A stretch of 7,996 nt of DNA from the NCBI GenBank assembly GCA_001940655.1, contig MBAA01000139.1, positions 18,034-26,029 on the forward strand, in the 5' to 3' direction. The position numbers were made by a program, and so were the translations under genes. The notes under the pieces were generated by a model that was not told where the DNA came from, did no database searches, and saw only the letters and a list, made by a program, of their open reading frames with translations. This document shows, piece after piece, positions 1 through 6,098 of this stretch. This DNA comes from Promethearchaeota archaeon CR_4 (lineage in GTDB: Archaea; Asgardarchaeota; Lokiarchaeia; Sigyniarchaeales; CR-4). Positions within the stretch are counted from its first letter, which is position 1. Each line of letters opens with the position of its first letter.

Positions 1-21
1 AATTAAAGACGATCCCAAAAA

Positions 22-28
22 TTATAAG
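22..28 (+). promoter_or_regulatory. TATA-like box for the RPA32-like gene and probable six-gene operon
   Basis: The AT-rich element TTATAAG is centred at about position 25. Archaeal transcription usually starts about 25 bases downstream of the TATA centre, which here is about position 49-52. That would give either a leaderless message from ATG 49 or a leader of about 15 bases to ATG 64. This is inferred from position and composition only, and the window starts too close upstream to judge the BRE element. Confidence 0.4.
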
Positions 29-50
29 AGTACAAAAAAAGTACAAAAAT

Positions 51-58
51 GGAAGTGA
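51..58 (+). promoter_or_regulatory. Shine-Dalgarno-like site that favours ATG 64
   Basis: GGAAGTGA differs by one base from the ideal GGAGGTGA and ends 5 bases before ATG 64. It lies inside the longer reading frame that begins at ATG 49, so it argues that 64 is the real start unless the message is leaderless from 49. Confidence 0.55.
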
Positions 59-63
59 CGCTA

Positions 64-882
64 ATGTCTTCGATGGGTTTCCAGCGGATGCCAACGAAAA
101 AACTCAAAATTGCCCACCTCTTGGTTGGGCAATATAACGAGGACACTAAAGATTTTACCACCGTTTTCGGCAGGGTTAAACGTGGCCGGATTATCGCCAC
201 GGTACTGGATAAGAAATTTTTCTCCCCACCAGAAACAACCGAAAATAATCAAAATCTGGAGCAAACCACCTCTGCGAGAATGGTACTCGTTTTAGATGAT
301 GGCACAGGTATTATTCGCGCCATCAACTGGAACGCCACGGAAACCACATATAACGACATAAACATCGGAGACGATGTTGAAGTGTTTGGCATTTTAAAAT
401 CTTACCGTGAGCGCCCGCAAATCATCCCAGAGATAATACAACGGATAGTTGATCCAAATTATGAATTATTGCGGGACTTGGAAATTAAAAAGCAATTGAA
501 GGCAATATTAGTCCCCAAAAAAGATGTTAAGCCGGAAAAAGCAGCAGAAGAAATTCTCACCGAACCAGAATTGGATTTAACGCCCCCTCCCCAACAGCAG
601 AAAGAAAAAAAAAAAGGAAAAGGCAAAACCAACACGAATAAAATCGAGAATGCTGAAAAGCAAGAAGTAAATCCTCCCAAACCTGTAGAAATGGGAGATT
701 TTAACATAAAGGATAAAATCTATGAGATCATCTTGACTCGTGACTCCGGAAATGGCGTTTCTTTTGAGGATTTAAGGGAAGAGTCTCAACTTGATGCCGA
801 GACTTTGAAACGCGTCTTGGTGACCTTAGAAAAGGAAACCGCGATCGGAGAAACTAGGCCTGGTTATTATCAACCCTTGTGA
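64..882 (+). CDS. RPA32-like single-stranded DNA-binding protein (OB fold plus winged helix)
   Basis: This is probably an archaeal replication protein A subunit of the RPA32/RPA2 type, which binds single-stranded DNA in replication and repair. Numbered from ATG 49 (277 residues), an OB fold spans about 20-135. It includes the RPA32-like stretch VLDDGTGIIRAINWN (81-95) and the strand VFGILKSYRERPQI. A low-complexity linker follows (about 155-215), proline-rich and then lysine-rich. The last 60 residues (218-277) look like the winged helix-turn-helix that ends RPA32 proteins. I prefer ATG 64 because of the SD-like site at 51-58; ATG 49 is possible if the message is leaderless. The linker contains an 11-A run (605-615). 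It heads a tight run of translation and ribosome-maturation genes. The OB plus winged-helix layout is clear, but other OB-fold proteins such as Stn1-like ones share it. Confidence 0.78.
   Translation: MSSMGFQRMPTKKLKIAHLLVGQYNEDTKDFTTVFGRVKRGRIIATVLDKKFFSPPETTENNQNLEQTTSARMVLVLDDGTGIIRAINWNATETTYNDINIGDDVEVFGILKSYRERPQIIPEIIQRIVDPNYELLRDLEIKKQLKAILVPKKDVKPEKAAEEILTEPELDLTPPPQQQKEKKKGKGKTNTNKIENAEKQEVNPPKPVEMGDFNIKDKIYEIILTRDSGNGVSFEDLREESQLDAETLKRVLVTLEKETAIGETRPGYYQPL
605..615 (+). repeat. A11 homopolymer inside the RPA32-like coding sequence
   Basis: Eleven consecutive A residues encode part of the lysine-rich linker (K-E-K-K-K-G). A one-base gain would reach TAA within about a dozen codons, and a one-base loss would reach TAA within about 20 codons. 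Either slip would remove the winged-helix domain and leave the OB fold. Confidence 0.9.
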
Positions 883-945
883 GAGCGTGAATTAAACTCA
901 ATATTTTTAATGCAGATTTGCCTGAAAGACTTGAGATCAACAGTT

Positions 946-949
946 GTGA
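946..949 (+). promoter_or_regulatory. Shine-Dalgarno-like GTGA before aIF2-beta
   Basis: GTGA ends 7 bases before ATG 957. It matches the core of the archaeal GGTGA ribosome-binding site, and similar sites precede the next two genes. It supports ATG 957 over the in-frame TTG at 918. Confidence 0.45.
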
Positions 950-956
950 ATTAATT

Positions 957-1373
957 ATGGAAGAAAAAGATTATATCAAGCTCCTCGATCGGGCCCGGTC
1001 GATGGTGCCAGCAGACGCCTTTAATCGGCAAAGATTCGAAGTGCCGGTAATGGATGTAATTAAGGAAGGCCCGACAACATTAATCAGGAATTTCCTAAAA
1101 GTCGCGGAGTATATTAACCGGGAACCTCAAGAACTGTTGAAATTCATATTAGGGGAAACCGCTACATCTGGTAGTCTTGATGGTCAAAGGGCATTACTTA
1201 AAGGAACCTTTCCAGCAAAAAAAATAGGACAACTTTTACAACGATATGTGGATGCTTATGTAATTTGCCCGACTTGTAAGAAACCAGATACACGCATCGA
1301 CAAGGAAGGGCGAAGGCCAGTTCTCATCTGTCAAGCGTGCGGATCGAGAAATCCAATTCGTGTAAAATCGTGA
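957..1373 (+). CDS. Translation initiation factor aIF2, subunit beta
   Basis: This is the beta subunit of the heterotrimeric aIF2, which with the gamma and alpha subunits brings Met-tRNAi to the small ribosomal subunit. The 138-residue product matches the usual archaeal length of about 135-145. It has the N-terminal helix that contacts gamma (DYIKLLDRA), then the family core (RFEVP, LLKFILGE.ATSGSLDGQRALLKG.F), and ends in a C4 zinc ribbon with C104/C107 and C125/C128. The frame is open back to a TTG at 918, but ATG 957 starts the protein exactly where homologues start and has an SD-like GTGA at 946-949. It is the second gene of the run and is followed by DUF424 after 23 bases. Identification is secure. 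Confidence 0.95.
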   Translation: MEEKDYIKLLDRARSMVPADAFNRQRFEVPVMDVIKEGPTTLIRNFLKVAEYINREPQELLKFILGETATSGSLDGQRALLKGTFPAKKIGQLLQRYVDAYVICPTCKKPDTRIDKEGRRPVLICQACGSRNPIRVKS

Positions 1374-1396
1374 ACGTTTCAACGGGCGGGAATTAA

Positions 1397-1696
1397 GTGC
1401 CAGGGATTTTTCTCAAAAAACACATTCAAGGAAAGAATGTCGTTATTGCTGCGGCCGATGAAGAATTAATAGGGAAAGAATTCCGGGAAAATAATCGCAA
1501 GTTAACGATTTCTAATTCTTTTTATCGCGGGGAACTCCTCGAGATCGAAAAAGTTATTGGTATCCTTAAAAAAGCCAATAATTTCAATATTGTTGGGCAA
1601 AAAATTGTCCAAGCGGCGATTGAGGCAAAAATTATTCACGAGCTTGCGGTCATTAGCATTCAAGGAATTCCCCATGCGTTAAAATTTGTTCTCTGA
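1397..1696 (+). CDS. DUF424 family protein
   Basis: A 99-residue protein that I recognise as the archaeal DUF424 family. The signature is visible: a basic N-terminal strand, DEELIGK.FRE (about 21-31), FYRGELLE (about 42-49), a central NIVGQ segment, and a C-terminal IQGIPHA close to the end. No biochemical function is established for the family to my knowledge. The start is GTG 1397, with a purine-rich GGGCGGGA ending 5 bases upstream. It lies 23 bases after aIF2-beta and 15 before NMD3. That setting points to translation or ribosome biogenesis, which is an inference from context only. I see no catalytic motif, signal peptide or membrane segment. Confidence 0.85.
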   Translation: MPGIFLKKHIQGKNVVIAAADEELIGKEFRENNRKLTISNSFYRGELLEIEKVIGILKKANNFNIVGQKIVQAAIEAKIIHELAVISIQGIPHALKFVL

Positions 1697-1697
1697 T

Positions 1698-1704
1698 AAG
1701 GTGA
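1698..1704 (+). promoter_or_regulatory. Shine-Dalgarno site for NMD3
   Basis: AAGGTGA, a near-ideal archaeal ribosome-binding site, ends 7 bases before TTG 1712. It fixes this non-ATG codon as the NMD3 start, just after the DUF424 stop at 1694-1696. Confidence 0.65.
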
Positions 1705-1711
1705 ATATTAA

Positions 1712-2815
1712 TTGGTACGGCGTTTTTGTCCAAAATGTGGAAAATCGGTAGATACATTAGTGCAAACGGAAAATGGCTTATTTTGTGAAGAATGTGCTAA
1801 TGCATTATTGCCTTTAATTCAAATAGGAGACCGGTTTGATTTTTACGAATGCGGGATCTGCAAGAGGGTTTCTGCCACAGGATCTTCGGATTCTTGGATA
1901 CCCATTGGACAACAGGATCCCCAAAATCGTTTACAGGAAATTATTTTACGTTTATTTCTCCTGAAATCAATTGCGAAATTGGACGTTCAAGTGGATATTG
2001 ACATTCCAGCTGATATCGGTGGAAGTGAGAAGTGTCCGCCATTCGATGCATATATTTCCATAAAGTCCTCGAAAAATGAAGAAAAAATGTCTAAATTTAC
2101 CGTCTTTGTTAAACCCCATTATGTCGTTTGCACAAATTGTAGCAGGCGCAGGGGGCACTATTTTACCGCTACACTTCAAATTCGGGGAGAGTTGTTATCC
2201 GATTCTACAATGAAAGAAAATCTTCTCAATGAAGTTGAGAAATATGCGAAAGATCTTGAAGGAAAAAATCAAGAGATGTTCGTAGCTAAGGTGGTTCAAG
2301 AACGCCAAGGGTTTGATCTCCAACTAAGTACGCTACACATGGCCTTATTGCTCTCAACACACATAAAGAATAAATATGGCGCAAAATTAGAGGAATCCAA
2401 GAGATTAATGGGACTGGGGGAGGATGGGGGGGAAGTTTACCGGTACACTATCCTGGTGCATCTCTTACCTTACAAGAAGGATTTCGTCATATTTTTCGAA
2501 GGAGAACCTTGTTTGGTGGTAGGGATAAACTCAAAGATAACGACACTTTTTGGCCTAGAACGGAAAATCACGTTTCGGAGAGAAAATAAGGTATTATTTT
2601 CCCATCCACCAAAAATAATCGCAACCCCGGGAAATTTCTTGACATTTGAATTAATATCTGAGGATCAGACCTTCCTCCATTTGATTGACACGCATACCGG
2701 CGCCACGATTAGTGAGCTTAAATCTAATTTCCCCCAGAAATTACCCATTGGGTCAACAATTTATGGTATTAGAGTCAATGACAAAACCTTTTTCTTTTCC
2801 CAAATCGAGGCATAG
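1712..2815 (+). CDS. nmd3: NMD3 family ribosome-associated protein
   Basis: This is the archaeal homologue of NMD3, which in eukaryotes binds the large ribosomal subunit and serves its late maturation and nuclear export. Archaea have no nucleus, so a role in subunit maturation or quality control is likely but less defined. The 367-residue product opens with the zinc-binding module: C6/C9, C25/C28, C47/C50 and C140/C143. The last pair sits in the conserved CTNCSRRRG.YF segment. The remainder is beta-rich, as expected for the OB and SH3-like parts of the family. The start is TTG 1712, chosen because the first CxxC begins at residue 6 and a strong SD site lies at 1698-1704. It is followed after 6 bases by RIO1. 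A G7 run (2426-2432) lies in frame within a GEDGGE segment and does not break the reading frame. Confidence 0.93.
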   Translation: MVRRFCPKCGKSVDTLVQTENGLFCEECANALLPLIQIGDRFDFYECGICKRVSATGSSDSWIPIGQQDPQNRLQEIILRLFLLKSIAKLDVQVDIDIPADIGGSEKCPPFDAYISIKSSKNEEKMSKFTVFVKPHYVVCTNCSRRRGHYFTATLQIRGELLSDSTMKENLLNEVEKYAKDLEGKNQEMFVAKVVQERQGFDLQLSTLHMALLLSTHIKNKYGAKLEESKRLMGLGEDGGEVYRYTILVHLLPYKKDFVIFFEGEPCLVVGINSKITTLFGLERKITFRRENKVLFSHPPKIIATPGNFLTFELISEDQTFLHLIDTHTGATISELKSNFPQKLPIGSTIYGIRVNDKTFFFSQIEA

Positions 2816-2821
2816 CACTTA

Positions 2822-3616
2822 ATGACTGGAAAACAAGATTCAGATAAACACATTGACGAACTTCAACGAGAAAAAATCGATTATCGTAGCAGACGCAATA
2901 AGGGGAAGGAAGATCGAGAAACTGTAGCAAGCGTTATGGACACACGCACTCTTTTCACATTCAATGACTTTCTCAATAAGGGCATTATCGAGAGTATGGT
3001 TGGAATCATTTCTGCGGGAAAAGAGGCAAATGTTTACCTTGGTCGATATGAAGACCATTCGGAAATCGCAATAAAAGTATATAAGATTGACAGCAACTCC
3101 GCGAAATGGATGCGGGAATATCTGCTTGGCGACCCTAGATTCACTAAAATTAGTCATAACGTCAGCCATATTATTTTTACTTGGGCACGAAAAGAATTCA
3201 AGAACCTCAAGCGAACCCAATCTGGTGGCGTTCCAGTTCCCAATCCGTTAAATGTTAAAAATAATGTACTATTAATGGAATTCATTGGGGAAAATGGAAC
3301 GCCAGCTCCGCGTTTGAAGGATGTAGAAATTAAAGGCGAGATTGACCCATATTATCAGCAAACAATTGGTTTTATTCGAGATTTATATAAAAAAGCAAAC
3401 TTGGTGCATGCAGACCTAAGCGAATTTAACATTCTTTATTGGAAAGGAAAACTAACAGTAATTGATATGTCACAAAGCGTCATGGTAGAACATCCAAAGG
3501 CACGCTTCTTCCTTGCACGAGATATCAAAAATGTGAATGCTTACTTTGAAAAAATGGGGGCAAAAATTCGTCCCCCCCTTGAAATTTACGAGGAAATCAT
3601 TCAGGATAGTGACTAA
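2822..3616 (+). CDS. rio1: RIO1-type atypical protein kinase/ATPase
   Basis: A 264-residue RIO1 kinase, an ATP-binding enzyme that acts in late maturation of the small ribosomal subunit. Visible motifs are the nucleotide loop SAGKEANVY (64-72), the ATP-anchoring lysine in AIKVYK (K85), and the RIO1-specific insertion region RFTKISHNVSHIIFTWARKE. The catalytic loop is LVHADLSEFNIL (194-205), with D198 and N203. The metal-binding IDMSQSV (214-220) has D215, the residue that becomes phospho-aspartate in RIO enzymes. All key residues are present, so the enzyme looks active. The start is ATG 2822, 6 bases after the NMD3 stop; no close SD is visible (GAGG at 2807-2810 is 11 bases away), which suggests translational coupling. 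The N-terminal 45 residues are basic and variable. Confidence 0.96.
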   Translation: MTGKQDSDKHIDELQREKIDYRSRRNKGKEDRETVASVMDTRTLFTFNDFLNKGIIESMVGIISAGKEANVYLGRYEDHSEIAIKVYKIDSNSAKWMREYLLGDPRFTKISHNVSHIIFTWARKEFKNLKRTQSGGVPVPNPLNVKNNVLLMEFIGENGTPAPRLKDVEIKGEIDPYYQQTIGFIRDLYKKANLVHADLSEFNILYWKGKLTVIDMSQSVMVEHPKARFFLARDIKNVNAYFEKMGAKIRPPLEIYEEIIQDSD

Positions 3617-3618
3617 AT

Positions 3619-4389
3619 TTGTTATTAAACCAACAGCGTCTCCCAATTGTCATCGGGACTAACGGAGAGACAAAGAAACTGATCGAAAAGTTAACCCGCA
3701 CGCGAATCGAAATCGATTCAAAAACAGGCGAAGTGATAATATTTCCAACAGAAGAAAATAACTCTGCTGAATTGTCCGAAGGGGCAACAGCTGCCAAGGT
3801 AAAAGCCTATGAAGAAATGCTCCAAAGGGCTGCGGCAGAGGTCGAAGCAGAATCAATGGAAAAAATTCACACCGTAAATGAATCTAGTGAAAAAATCCAA
3901 GATCAATTACCACTCCCGATTATGGCAGAGGAAGAATCTTTGACGATCGATGGGGAAGAACTTCCCCACCTTGAAAATTTTGGTAATTTAAATGTGTGGA
4001 TCGCCGAAAATATAATCCGGGCTATTAATCGAGGTTTTAACCCCCAAAAGGCCCTCCGTTTACTCAATGATGAGTATATGCTTGAAATTATCGATTTAGA
4101 GCCAATTTTGGGTCGATCAGAAAAGACCGTTACTCGCGTGAAAGGCCGGATTATTGGGGAAAATGGTTCAATGCGGAACGCAATAGAAAAATTTGGAAAT
4201 TGTTTTGTATCGGTATTTGGCAATACGATTGCAATCATCGGGCAATTTGATGACATTCGAGTTGCTAGAAAATCTCTCCAAATGTTGATACAGGGTGTTC
4301 CGCACAAGAATGTTTATTCATTTCTTGAAAAGAAGTATAAGGAAAAGAAAGATGAAAATATCAAGAAACTCTGGAAACCAACTTTTTAG
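3619..4389 (+). CDS. Dim2/Pno1-like KH domain protein, with an unusually long internal insert
   Basis: A 256-residue two-KH-domain RNA-binding protein of the archaeal Dim2/Pno1 group. The eukaryotic partner works at the 3' end of small-subunit rRNA, and the archaeal protein is commonly paired with RIO1, as here. KH1 begins at once with RLPIVIGTNG (GxxG at 13-16). KH2 carries RVKGRIIGENG (GxxG at 180-183) and ends in a conserved GVPH. The linking segment INRGFNPQKALRLLND (136-151) is a family hallmark. Between the KH1 sheet (ending about 42) and the next conserved helix (about 124) there are some 80 residues, where homologues I know have roughly 10-15. The insert has an Ala/Glu-rich probable helix (56-82) and an acidic part (101-120). 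The start is TTG 3619: an in-frame TGA at 3610-3612 excludes anything further upstream. An SD-like AGTGA (3608-3612) lies 6 bases before it. Confidence 0.88.
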   Translation: MLLNQQRLPIVIGTNGETKKLIEKLTRTRIEIDSKTGEVIIFPTEENNSAELSEGATAAKVKAYEEMLQRAAAEVEAESMEKIHTVNESSEKIQDQLPLPIMAEEESLTIDGEELPHLENFGNLNVWIAENIIRAINRGFNPQKALRLLNDEYMLEIIDLEPILGRSEKTVTRVKGRIIGENGSMRNAIEKFGNCFVSVFGNTIAIIGQFDDIRVARKSLQMLIQGVPHKNVYSFLEKKYKEKKDENIKKLWKPTF

Positions 4390-4392
4390 TTA

Positions 4393-4399
4393 TTTTTTT
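4393..4399 (+). terminator. T7 tract, probable end of the six-gene run
   Basis: Seven T residues lie 4 bases after the stop of the KH gene. Oligo-T stretches on the coding strand act as intrinsic terminators in archaea. The 120 bases of non-coding DNA that follow, with a fresh TATA-like box, support a transcript end here. Confidence 0.45.
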
Positions 4400-4426
4400 C
4401 AGGGATCGTGATTAAAAGAACCAATC

Positions 4427-4434
4427 TTTATATT
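4427..4434 (+). promoter_or_regulatory. TATA-like box upstream of the small GTPase gene
   Basis: TTTATATT is close to the archaeal TATA consensus and follows a purine-rich stretch that could hold a BRE. The expected transcription start, about 25 bases downstream, falls near 4455, inside the inverted repeat at 4447-4469. That would leave an untranslated leader of about 65-90 bases. Confidence 0.5.
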
Positions 4435-4446
4435 TTCTCTGTATTC

Positions 4447-4469
4447 AGAATATTTATAGGAAATATTCT
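4447..4469. repeat. Perfect 9-bp inverted repeat, candidate operator
   Basis: AGAATATTT (4447-4455) and AAATATTCT (4461-4469) are exact inverted copies separated by ATAGG. The repeat sits where the TATA-like box at 4427-4434 would place the start of transcription, a typical repressor position. The arms are AT-rich, so chance is possible, and an RNA hairpin is the other reading. Confidence 0.6.
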
Positions 4470-4488
4470 TTCCAAGACTCAAAGGTTT

Positions 4489-4502
4489 AATTTCCTGAAA
4501 TT
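4489..4502. repeat. Second inverted repeat upstream of the GTPase gene
   Basis: AATTTC and GAAATT flank a CT spacer, a 14-base near-palindrome 18-42 bases before the two possible start codons. It is short and AT-rich, so its meaning is uncertain. It matters mainly because a longer inverted repeat lies 20 bases upstream. Confidence 0.4.
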
Positions 4503-4519
4503 CCTCCTAGTTTGATAGG

Positions 4520-5071
4520 TTGATTATCCAAGGGGTATTAACTTTGTCGAGCACGTGGATTTTTAAAACTGTAGTCGCTGGGGCAGGCGGCGTTGGGAAG
4601 ACTGCGCTAGTAGAAAAATTCTGCACAGGTAAATTTTTAACTGACCACAAAATGACAATTGGAGCAGCCTTTTCCATCAAAGATGTCACGCTCGACTCCG
4701 GAGAATCCTGCAGACTTCAGTTATGGGACTTCGCGGGGGAGGAGCGATTTCAGTTTATATTGTCCGATTATTGCAAGGGTGCTGCTGGGGCACTAATTTG
4801 TTTTGATATAACTGACTATGACACTTTTCGCGAACTGCCAACTTGGTTAAAACTTATTAGAAAAGGAGCAGGGATGGTGCCAATCGTACTTATAGGGACA
4901 AAATGGGATCTCCCAAATCATGAGGTGGATATCCCCACAGCTGAGCAGTATGCAGAAGCAGCGAAATGCGAAGCTGGAGCGGTTTTTTGTTCCGCGAAAG
5001 AAAGTATCAACGTTGAAGAAACATTTCACGCGATTGCCAAGTGGATGATATACAGAGCGATGCAGACATAA
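4520..5071 (+). CDS. Rab/Ras-like small GTPase
   Basis: A 183-residue Ras-superfamily GTPase, probably a cytosolic molecular switch; its partners cannot be told from sequence. All G boxes are visible: P-loop GAGGVGKT (21-28), switch-I threonine T46 in MTIGAAF, switch II WDFAGEERF (69-77), TKWD (127-130) in place of NKxD, and SAK (158-160). The switch-II position equivalent to Ras Q61 is Glu (E74), which in Ras would lower intrinsic hydrolysis. The C-terminus ends in YRAMQT with no cysteine, so it has no prenylation motif, and there is little hypervariable tail. No ATG precedes the P-loop in frame. TTG 4520 gives the longest form; TTG 4544, with AAGGGGT 8 bases upstream, gives a 175-residue form whose N-terminus fits the family better. 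The MTIG and CKGAAGAL segments resemble Rab-like GTPases of Asgard archaea. It is convergent with the next gene. Confidence 0.92.
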   Translation: MIIQGVLTLSSTWIFKTVVAGAGGVGKTALVEKFCTGKFLTDHKMTIGAAFSIKDVTLDSGESCRLQLWDFAGEERFQFILSDYCKGAAGALICFDITDYDTFRELPTWLKLIRKGAGMVPIVLIGTKWDLPNHEVDIPTAEQYAEAAKCEAGAVFCSAKESINVEETFHAIAKWMIYRAMQT

Positions 5072-5078
5072 AAGTTTT

Positions 5079-6077
5079 TTAAATTGCATGCCGCAACGCT
5101 GTTAGGGAAATATTTCTCGTGGAATCACTGATTTTTTCTGAAGAATCTAAGATGATTTGAAGAGCTGAAGATTTGTTTTGGATTGCTATCTTATCCTCTT
5201 CATTTTCTATTTCTCGCTTCCATTTTTGCATTTCTGCGTGTTTCTCTAGAACCCGAATCGCTTCTTTGGTATTTTTAAAGAGAAAAGCATCAATTGCAGA
5301 TTTTAATAATGCACATATTTCTTCCATAAAATCGAATACTCGCCCTGTTTCCTTGGGTAGTCTCAGATCGAGGGTTGAATTTATTTGGAGTTCTAAATTT
5401 TCAGTTACCTCATTAACCGATGTAATAAAAAAAGCAAAATCTAGGACATCTTGGGTATTAAAATTCATTTTAATGAGCGTACTAGGGTTTGTCAGGCTCT
5501 TTCGCAATTCACGATGAATACGATTATAATATTTTTTCACAAGTTCGCGGATCGAGAGCGCTTCCTTAAGATTATCATAATTTTTAGATTTAAAATTTGA
5601 AAGGGTGGAAAAGGAAAATTCTAGAGTATAATCTGATATGAGTTTGACTAGGTTCTCGATGTTAGTCTCTTGGATGTTCATTATATCTGTAACTTCGATT
5701 TTCTGGCTTTCGACTTTAAGAATTTCGAGACCGAGTAATGTTGAAATCATTTTTCGGATTTGGGAGGCGAATTCTGGAGAAAATCTCTTTTTGGTTATTA
5801 AGGAAATTGAATCAGCACCATCAAGATAGCGTGTAATAAGTTCATACCATATTGTATTTTGGTCGGATTCTTCTTTTACCTGAATTTCGACATTGATTTT
5901 TTCAGATTGTGCCGGATTGAGGGGAGGAAGCACAAGAAGTGAATTATCTGGATTGTAAATTACTTGGACTTCGTCCTTCTCTGTAAGGTTGTTGGTTTTT
6001 ACCCAGCGCCGAGGTAGAGACATAATTAAAGTCTCTGAAGATCCCCATTTAATGAGCTTCCGAGTATGCTTCTCCAT
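5079..6077 (-). CDS. AbrB-like/PhoU-domain regulator
   Basis: This 332-residue protein belongs to the archaeal proteins that join an AbrB/SpoVT-type N-terminus to PhoU-like helices, often annotated as phosphate-uptake regulators. Counted from the in-frame GTG at 6089, the DNA-binding-type segment is about 9-55: RKLIKWGSSE, LIMSLPRRWVK and DEVQVIYN form the swapped-hairpin pattern. From about 115 to the end it is almost wholly helical, with two PhoU-like helical blocks. There is no membrane segment. I chose ATG 6077 because homologues begin 5-7 residues before RKL; GTG 6089 adds four residues. A TATA-like element at 6104-6111 would place transcription about 5 bases before ATG 6077, so the message may be nearly leaderless. 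No phosphate-transport gene is in view, so a phosphate role is not supported by context. Its stop lies 7 bases from the GTPase stop. Confidence 0.82.
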   Translation of the reverse strand: MEKHTRKLIKWGSSETLIMSLPRRWVKTNNLTEKDEVQVIYNPDNSLLVLPPLNPAQSEKINVEIQVKEESDQNTIWYELITRYLDGADSISLITKKRFSPEFASQIRKMISTLLGLEILKVESQKIEVTDIMNIQETNIENLVKLISDYTLEFSFSTLSNFKSKNYDNLKEALSIRELVKKYYNRIHRELRKSLTNPSTLIKMNFNTQDVLDFAFFITSVNEVTENLELQINSTLDLRLPKETGRVFDFMEEICALLKSAIDAFLFKNTKEAIRVLEKHAEMQKWKREIENEEDKIAIQNKSSALQIILDSSEKISDSTRNISLTALRHAI

Positions 6078-6098
6078 AGTGAAAACCACAAATAATGC

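Noticed and set aside
918..956. N-terminal extension of aIF2-beta from TTG 918
   Set aside because: The 13 extra residues match nothing in the family, while ATG 957 gives the normal length and has an SD-like site.
2416..2432. Frameshift at the G5 and G7 runs in NMD3
   Set aside because: The frame runs through both and the downstream translation stays consistent with one continuous protein of usual length.
2840..3220. A 126-codon open frame on the minus strand
   Set aside because: It lies wholly inside the RIO1 gene, whose catalytic motifs are intact, and its translation resembles no family I know.
3903..4307. A 134-codon open frame on the minus strand
   Set aside because: It is antisense to the KH protein and covers its conserved second KH domain; no recognisable domain or start signal.
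5173..5517. A 114-codon plus-strand open frame
   Set aside because: It is antisense to the helical part of the PhoU-like gene and has the Ser/Phe/Ile-rich look of a reversed helical coding sequence.
5079..6077. Component of a phosphate-uptake (Pst) operon
   Set aside because: No transporter gene is in the window; the domain name alone does not show a phosphate role.
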